Assembly: GCA_043101835.1 (NCBI GenBank)
Contig: JBICHM010000054.1
Span: forward strand, 1 to 8,289
Length of the DNA: 8,289 nucleotides
Direction of reading: 5' to 3'
Source: JBICHM01 sp043101835
GTDB lineage: Bacteria; Planctomycetota; Phycisphaerae; Phycisphaerales; UBA1924
Shown here: in pieces, positions 4,501-8,289 of the stretch
How positions within the stretch are numbered: the stretch's first letter is position 1
Layout: each line of letters opens with the position of its first letter
Program-made: the position numbers and the translations under genes
Notes under the pieces: model-generated
What the model was told of the DNA's origin: nothing
What the model saw: only the letters and a program-made list of their open reading frames with translations
Databases searched by the model: none

Positions 4501-5975
4501 GGCGACCGATGCTGCTGGTCCTGGCGCTCGTCGTGGTGATGGGCGTGATCTATGCGACGCGGGCGCTCTCGGCCGGCTCCGGCCCGGGGGCGATTGACGC
4601 GTTCGGGCTGGCGATGGAGTCGACGCCGTCGGGGCTGCAGGGCGCCGCGGGCGGAGCCGGGTTGCTCCTCCTGGGTTCGTGGCTCTTCGGCCTGCTCGTG
4701 GCGCGCGTGCGTCTGCCGAAGATCTCGGGGTACCTGATCTTCGGCGCCATCGTCGGACCGAGTGCGCTGGCGCTGGTGACGAAGGACCAACTCGGGCAGT
4801 TGCGACTCATCAACGACCTGGCGATCTCGCTGATCGCCCTGACCGCGGGCGGCGAGATCAGGCTGCGCCTTGTGAAGAAGTCCTTCAAGGTCATCTCGCT
4901 GGTGACCGTGATTCAGGTCGGGCTGATTTTCAGCAGCGTGACGGCGCTGGTGTACTTCGGCTTCGAGATGCTGGGCCTTGACGCGATCGGCGATGCGCGG
5001 GCGCGCCTCGCGCTCGCGGCCCTGGTCGGCACGATCGCCTCGGCGAGCTCGCCGGCGGCCGCGATCGCCGTAATCAGCGAGATGCGGGCGCGAGGACGCA
5101 TGGCGCAGCTCTCGCTCTCGGCGGCCGTGTCGAAGGACATGCTCGTCGTCGCGATGTTCGCGGTGGTGATCGCGCTCGCGGCGCCGTCGCTCAACGCGAT
5201 GGCCCCCGATGCGCCCTCAGCAGATCAGACCTCGGCGCAGATCGCGGAGGAAGCTGCGCCGGCCGAAGAGGCCGAGGCGGTTGAAGCCGAGAGCGCGGCG
5301 GCGTTGACGGCGACGATTGCGCGGGAGCTCGGCGGCTCGGCGCTCGTTGGCGCCTTGATCGGCGCGGCACTGGCGTGGATCGTTCGCGCGCTGCAGGCGA
5401 ACCTGCCGGTCTTCGTCGTGCTCGCGTGCTTCGGCATCAGCGTGCTGAGCGAAGCGGCGCACCTTGATGCGCTGATCGTGGCGCTCGTCGCCGGGCTGAT
5501 GATGGAGAATCTGTTCCGAAGCCGCACGGGTCCGATCTTCGACACGCTCGAGGAGCTGAGTCTGCCCGTCTACTGCATGTTCTTCGCCGTGGCTGGCGCG
5601 AAGATCGACCTCGCGGTGCTGGCGACGCTCTGGCCCGCGGCGCTGGCGATCGTGTCGGTGCGCGGCGTGATGATTTGGGGCGGCACCTGGGCCGGCGCGC
5701 GACTCGCCGGAGAGGGCGGGCCGGCGGGGACCTGGCTCTGGACGGCGTTCGTGTCGCAGGCGGGCGTGTCGCTCGCGCTGGCCTCGCTCGTCGCGCAGTC
5801 GTTTGAAGGGATCGACGCCGTGGCGCAGGTTTACAGCCTGTTGCTCGCGGCGATCGCGATTCACGAGCTCGTCGGCCCGGTGCTGATGAAGATCGGGCTC
5901 GGGCGAGGTGACGTGGAGCCCAGCGGATCCCCCTCAGATGAGGGGGATTTCCCCTCCGGAGGCGGTGGTCACTGA
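4497..5975 (+). CDS. CPA2-family cation:proton antiporter (Na_H_Exchanger fold)
   Basis: 492 residues with many hydrophobic segments spread over its length. After an N-terminal hydrophobic leader and a first helix pair comes the hallmark RLPKISGYLIFGAIVGPS (about 74-91), matching the CPA2/Kef start motif. The unwound-helix region TIASASSP (179-186) is followed by the helix carrying LSAAVSKDMLVV with Lys213-Asp214, the place where electrogenic antiporters have Asp-Asp and Kef proteins Gln-Asp. Later come SLPVYCMFFAVAGAKID, Arg389 (SVRGVMIW) at about the site of the lysine or arginine that pairs with the Asp in this family, and VSQAGVSLALAS (419-430). Between the two halves is a loop of about 40 residues (235-275) rich in Glu and Ala. 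It lacks a cytoplasmic TrkA-N or TrkA-C domain. Predicted role: exchange of Na+ or K+ for protons across the inner membrane; the ion and the direction cannot be read. It shares an ATGA overlap with the upstream paralog, suggesting a complex. Confidence 0.85.
   Translation: MRRPMLLVLALVVVMGVIYATRALSAGSGPGAIDAFGLAMESTPSGLQGAAGGAGLLLLGSWLFGLLVARVRLPKISGYLIFGAIVGPSALALVTKDQLGQLRLINDLAISLIALTAGGEIRLRLVKKSFKVISLVTVIQVGLIFSSVTALVYFGFEMLGLDAIGDARARLALAALVGTIASASSPAAAIAVISEMRARGRMAQLSLSAAVSKDMLVVAMFAVVIALAAPSLNAMAPDAPSADQTSAQIAEEAAPAEEAEAVEAESAAALTATIARELGGSALVGALIGAALAWIVRALQANLPVFVVLACFGISVLSEAAHLDALIVALVAGLMMENLFRSRTGPIFDTLEELSLPVYCMFFAVAGAKIDLAVLATLWPAALAIVSVRGVMIWGGTWAGARLAGEGGPAGTWLWTAFVSQAGVSLALASLVAQSFEGIDAVAQVYSLLLAAIAIHELVGPVLMKIGLGRGDVEPSGSPSDEGDFPSGGGGH
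5927..5948. repeat. Near-perfect palindrome inside the 3' end of the antiporter gene
   Basis: Arms ATCCCCCTCA (5927-5936) and TGAGGGGGAT (5939-5948) are exact reverse complements around a 2-nt centre, giving a 9-bp stem with a 4-nt loop in practice. It ends 25 bp before the stop and is followed by TTT, then by another palindrome CCTCCGGAGG at 5953-5962. It encodes the Ser/Pro/Asp/Gly-rich tail. Possible roles are a terminator-like or RNA-processing hairpin, or a REP-like repeat captured by the gene. Confidence 0.55.
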
Positions 5976-6117
5976 CCGCTCATGAATCGCGCCTGCGGCC
6001 GCCGCGCGTTCTCCGCTCATCGGGCTTCCCCCTGGGGCCGATAGCAAGCTGATAATCCGACCCGTGCGGGCGATCGCGCGGGTCGGCTGACACGACCGAG
6101 AGACGGAAAGGTCCCGT
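5976..6117 (+). promoter_or_regulatory. 142-bp leader upstream of the Mrp subunit gene
   Basis: This is the longest gap in the rightward cluster, so the Mrp operon may have its own promoter. GATAAT at 6051-6056 resembles a -10 element, but I see no good -35 partner at 16-18 bp. It is followed by a stem-loop (6057-6086), and GGAAAGG at 6105-6111 is a fair Shine-Dalgarno 6 nt before ATG 6118. Confidence 0.4.
6057..6086 (+). promoter_or_regulatory. Stem-loop in the Mrp leader
   Basis: CCGACCCG (6057-6064) and CGGGTCGG (6079-6086) are exact reverse complements with a 14-nt GC-rich loop containing CGATCG. There is no T-run after it, so termination is unlikely. It could be an operator dyad or an RNA leader structure sitting about 20 bp before the ribosome binding site. 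Confidence 0.4.
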
Positions 6118-8289
6118 ATGGACAGCGCTGGAGTCTGGTTGCTGCTTGCAGCGGTGTTTGCGCCGGCGATCGTCGGCGCGTGCACGATGCTGCTGCCGCG
6201 CTCGGTGCACGACGGGCGTGCGCTGCTGGCGCTGATCGGCCCGCTGGGGGCGATCGGCGCGATGCTGGCGTTCGCCTCTGCCCACGGGGTTGGCGCGATG
6301 CGTCCCGGTGTGCCGTTCGTGCCCAGCATGCATCTCAACCTGACCTTCAACGCCGACGGGCTGGGCCTCTTCTTCGGCCTGCTCGTCGCGGGCGTAGGCT
6401 CGCTGATCGTGCTCTACGCACGCGGCTACTTCGGGCAGGACAAGGCGAGCCTCGCGCGCTTCTACCCGCCTCTGGGGCTCTTCACGACGGCGATGCTCGG
6501 GCTGGTGCTCAGCGACGACCTGCTCTCGATGCTCCTGTTCTGGGAGCTGACCAGCGTCTCGAGCTTCCTGCTGATCGGCTGGAATCGCGAGGACGCGACG
6601 GCGCGCCGGCTGGCGATCCAGGCACTGGTGACGACCGGCATGGGCGGCATGGCGCTGCTCGGCGGCGTGCTGCTCCTTGGCACGGCGACGGGTGAGTGGC
6701 GCCTCTCCGGTGTCGTGGAAGCATTCGCGTCGGGCGCAGAGATGAACAGCGCGCTGCTGCCCTGGGCGTTCGGGCTGATGTTCCTCGGTGGAGCGACGAA
6801 GTCGGCGCAGTGGCCGTTCCACTACTGGCTGCCCGGCGCGATGGCGGCGCCGACGCCGGTCTCGGCGTTCCTGCACTCAGCGACGATGGTGAAGGCGGGC
6901 GTGTATCTCTTCGGACGCCTGTTCCCGGCGATGGGCTCGCCGCTGGTTGAGGGCGGTGTGGCGGCGTGGGGGCCGACGCTGGCGATCTTCGGCGCCGCCA
7001 CCATGCTGCTGGGCGGCTACCTCGCGCTGCGCTCCCACGAGCTGAAGCGCATCTTCGCGTACACAACCGTGAGCCAGCTGGGGCTCTTCACCTGTATGTA
7101 CGGCCTCGGCGCGTGGGCGTACCAGGACGAGCCGAATCTCGTGTGGCCGGTGACCCAGATCCTGAACCACGCGTTGTACAAGGCGCCGCTGTTCATCATC
7201 GCCGGCGCGATCATGCACATCGCCGGGCGGAAGATGCTGCCTGACCTGAAGGGCCTGTGGCGCGAGCACCGCACGCTGGCGCTGGTGTGTCTGCTTGCGC
7301 TCTACGCGATGGCGGGCGGACCGCTCACGCTTTCCTTCGTTGCGAAGGAGGCGTTCTTCTACCAGGTCGTGCACGCCGCGAAGAGCGCACCGGCGATCTG
7401 GGCGATCGGCGCCATGGGCGTGCTGACCGCGGCGTGCAATGTGGCCATCTTCGTGCGCTTCCTGACGACCTTCCTCGGGAAGGCCGAGGCGTCGCACGGG
7501 CACGACGAGCATCACGAGCACGAGCGCGGATTCTGGGGCGCGTGCATCTGGTGGCCGGCCGCGTTCCTGGTGTTGTGGCAGTTCGTCGGCGGCGTTGCGC
7601 CGGGCTTCTTCGGCGACCTGATCAGCCCCGTGGAGACGCACGCCCTCTACTTCGACCGCCTGCCGAGCGTGTGGTACGCCTTCAGCCACCCGGGCCTGCC
7701 GCTGGCGATGACGGGCGGCGCCATCGCGCTTGGTGTTGCGGTCGGCCTCAGCCCGTTGTTGCGCAGCGCGACGACCGACCTGCACGACCGGGTCTTCCCG
7801 CTCACCGAGCGCGGGCTGGAGCACGGCGGGTGGCGTCTCTACCGGGCGCTGCAGACGGGGAACTTCCGCGGGTATGTGTACATCACGCTGACAGCGATGC
7901 TCGTCGGCGTGGCGTCGGCGGCGTTCTGGTCGCCGGCGCTGGCGAAGGCGCCGATCGTGGCTCCGCTGTCCGCGGCGCCCACGGGCATTGCGCTGGCGAC
8001 GGTCATTGCGACGATCCTCGTGTGCTTCACGGCGATTGCGCTGCCGATCGTCCGCAGCCGCATCGTTCGCGTGCTGGTGCTCGGCACGTGCGGCTTCAGC
8101 GTGACAGCGATGTACCTGCTCTATAATGCGCCGGACCTCGCCCTCACGCAGCTGATGTTCGAGATCATCTCGGTGATCCTCTTCCTGCTCGTGCTGCGGA
8201 TGCTGCCGGAGGACCTGCGCGACGACTACGAGGCGCTGTTCTTCCGGGTGGACGCGGACGAGGCGGCGTGGGCGTGCGTGAAGGCGGCC
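6118..8289 (+). CDS. mrpA: Mrp-type Na+/H+ antiporter subunit A (3' end outside window)
   Basis: The frame is open for 724 codons from ATG 6118 to the window edge. It starts with hydrophobic helices and contains the full antiporter module shared with NuoL/MrpA: Glu143 in LLFWELTSVSSFLLIGW, Lys228 in GGATKSAQWPFHYWLPGAM, His235 and His253, Lys259, His351/Lys355 in NHALYKAPLFIIAG, and Lys410 in SFVAKEAFF. These correspond to the conserved proton-channel Glu/Lys set of that superfamily (E. coli NuoL E144, K229, K399). Beyond the NuoL-like part it continues to an MbhD-like domain with NAPDLALTQLMFE (Asp673, Glu682), which identifies subunit A of Mrp or a related MBH-type complex rather than DabB or NuoL. 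A His-rich loop lies at about 460-469. MrpA forms, with subunits B to G, a hetero-oligomeric antiporter driven by the proton gradient. Known MrpA proteins are about 800 residues, so most of the gene is here, and the rest of the operon should follow. Confidence 0.92.
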   Translation, partial: MDSAGVWLLLAAVFAPAIVGACTMLLPRSVHDGRALLALIGPLGAIGAMLAFASAHGVGAMRPGVPFVPSMHLNLTFNADGLGLFFGLLVAGVGSLIVLYARGYFGQDKASLARFYPPLGLFTTAMLGLVLSDDLLSMLLFWELTSVSSFLLIGWNREDATARRLAIQALVTTGMGGMALLGGVLLLGTATGEWRLSGVVEAFASGAEMNSALLPWAFGLMFLGGATKSAQWPFHYWLPGAMAAPTPVSAFLHSATMVKAGVYLFGRLFPAMGSPLVEGGVAAWGPTLAIFGAATMLLGGYLALRSHELKRIFAYTTVSQLGLFTCMYGLGAWAYQDEPNLVWPVTQILNHALYKAPLFIIAGAIMHIAGRKMLPDLKGLWREHRTLALVCLLALYAMAGGPLTLSFVAKEAFFYQVVHAAKSAPAIWAIGAMGVLTAACNVAIFVRFLTTFLGKAEASHGHDEHHEHERGFWGACIWWPAAFLVLWQFVGGVAPGFFGDLISPVETHALYFDRLPSVWYAFSHPGLPLAMTGGAIALGVAVGLSPLLRSATTDLHDRVFPLTERGLEHGGWRLYRALQTGNFRGYVYITLTAMLVGVASAAFWSPALAKAPIVAPLSAAPTGIALATVIATILVCFTAIALPIVRSRIVRVLVLGTCGFSVTAMYLLYNAPDLALTQLMFEIISVILFLLVLRMLPEDLRDDYEALFFRVDADEAAWACVKAA

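Noticed and set aside
3078..4790. Long leftward open frame of 570 codons opposite the antiporter genes
   Set aside because: The translation is rich in Arg, Ser, Thr and Pro with no hydrophobic or domain pattern, whereas the opposite strand encodes clear membrane proteins. It is an open shadow frame caused by high GC.
5980..7824. Two long leftward open frames opposite mrpA (5980-6876 and 6877-7824)
   Set aside because: Both are Arg/His/Gln-rich shadows of the MrpA frame, which contains all the family motifs.
6118..8289. DabB-type (CO2/bicarbonate uptake) or NuoL identity for the large membrane protein
   Set aside because: The frame continues past the NuoL-like module into an MbhD-like domain with NAPDLALTQL, which DabB and NuoL lack.
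1..8289. CRISPR array, tRNA, rRNA, insertion sequence or attachment site
   Set aside because: No regularly spaced repeats, no tRNA-like cloverleaf, no transposase or integrase frame and no long terminal inverted repeats are visible.

Overview
This is a GC-rich bacterial window with no rRNA, tRNA, CRISPR array, insertion sequence or integrase that I can see. Codon third positions are overwhelmingly G or C. The gene content (a standalone EIIA, a PII-like protein, two CPA2-type antiporters and an Mrp subunit) together with the compact GC-rich coding suggests a free-living bacterium. A planctomycete of the Phycisphaerae type is my best guess, but that is inference from general style, not from a marker gene.

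Left part (1-1427). A protein of unknown function runs rightward to a stop at 632-634. Its 5' part looks to be in another reading frame, which is open at the window edge and ends at 318-320, so the locus is either two overlapping genes or one frameshifted gene. It converges with two leftward small single-pass membrane proteins (989-1268 region and 644-991). These two are paralogs that share a cytoplasmic-type motif, and their stop/stop junction with the first gene is a short perfect inverted repeat.

Middle (1428-2298). A leftward lipoprotein of the ModA-like substrate-binding family has no permease or ATPase partner in the window. It is separated by about 100 bp from a rightward gene cluster, so the gap should hold divergent promoters.

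Right part (2299-8289, continuing past the edge). This is a rightward cluster: a PTS EIIA type-2 protein with its phosphorylatable His, a PII-like small protein without the classical T-loop, two adjacent CPA2-family membrane proteins joined by an ATGA overlap, and, after a 142-bp leader, the first 724 codons of an Mrp-type Na+/H+ antiporter subunit A. The first CPA2 protein appears to be a divergent paralog of the second in which the usual ion-binding Asp site is Gly-Gly, while the second has Lys-Asp there. I read the cluster as a monovalent cation/proton homeostasis locus with two built-in soluble regulators, one a phosphocarrier-type sensor and one a PII-fold sensor. The physical arrangement is seen directly; the regulatory link is inference.
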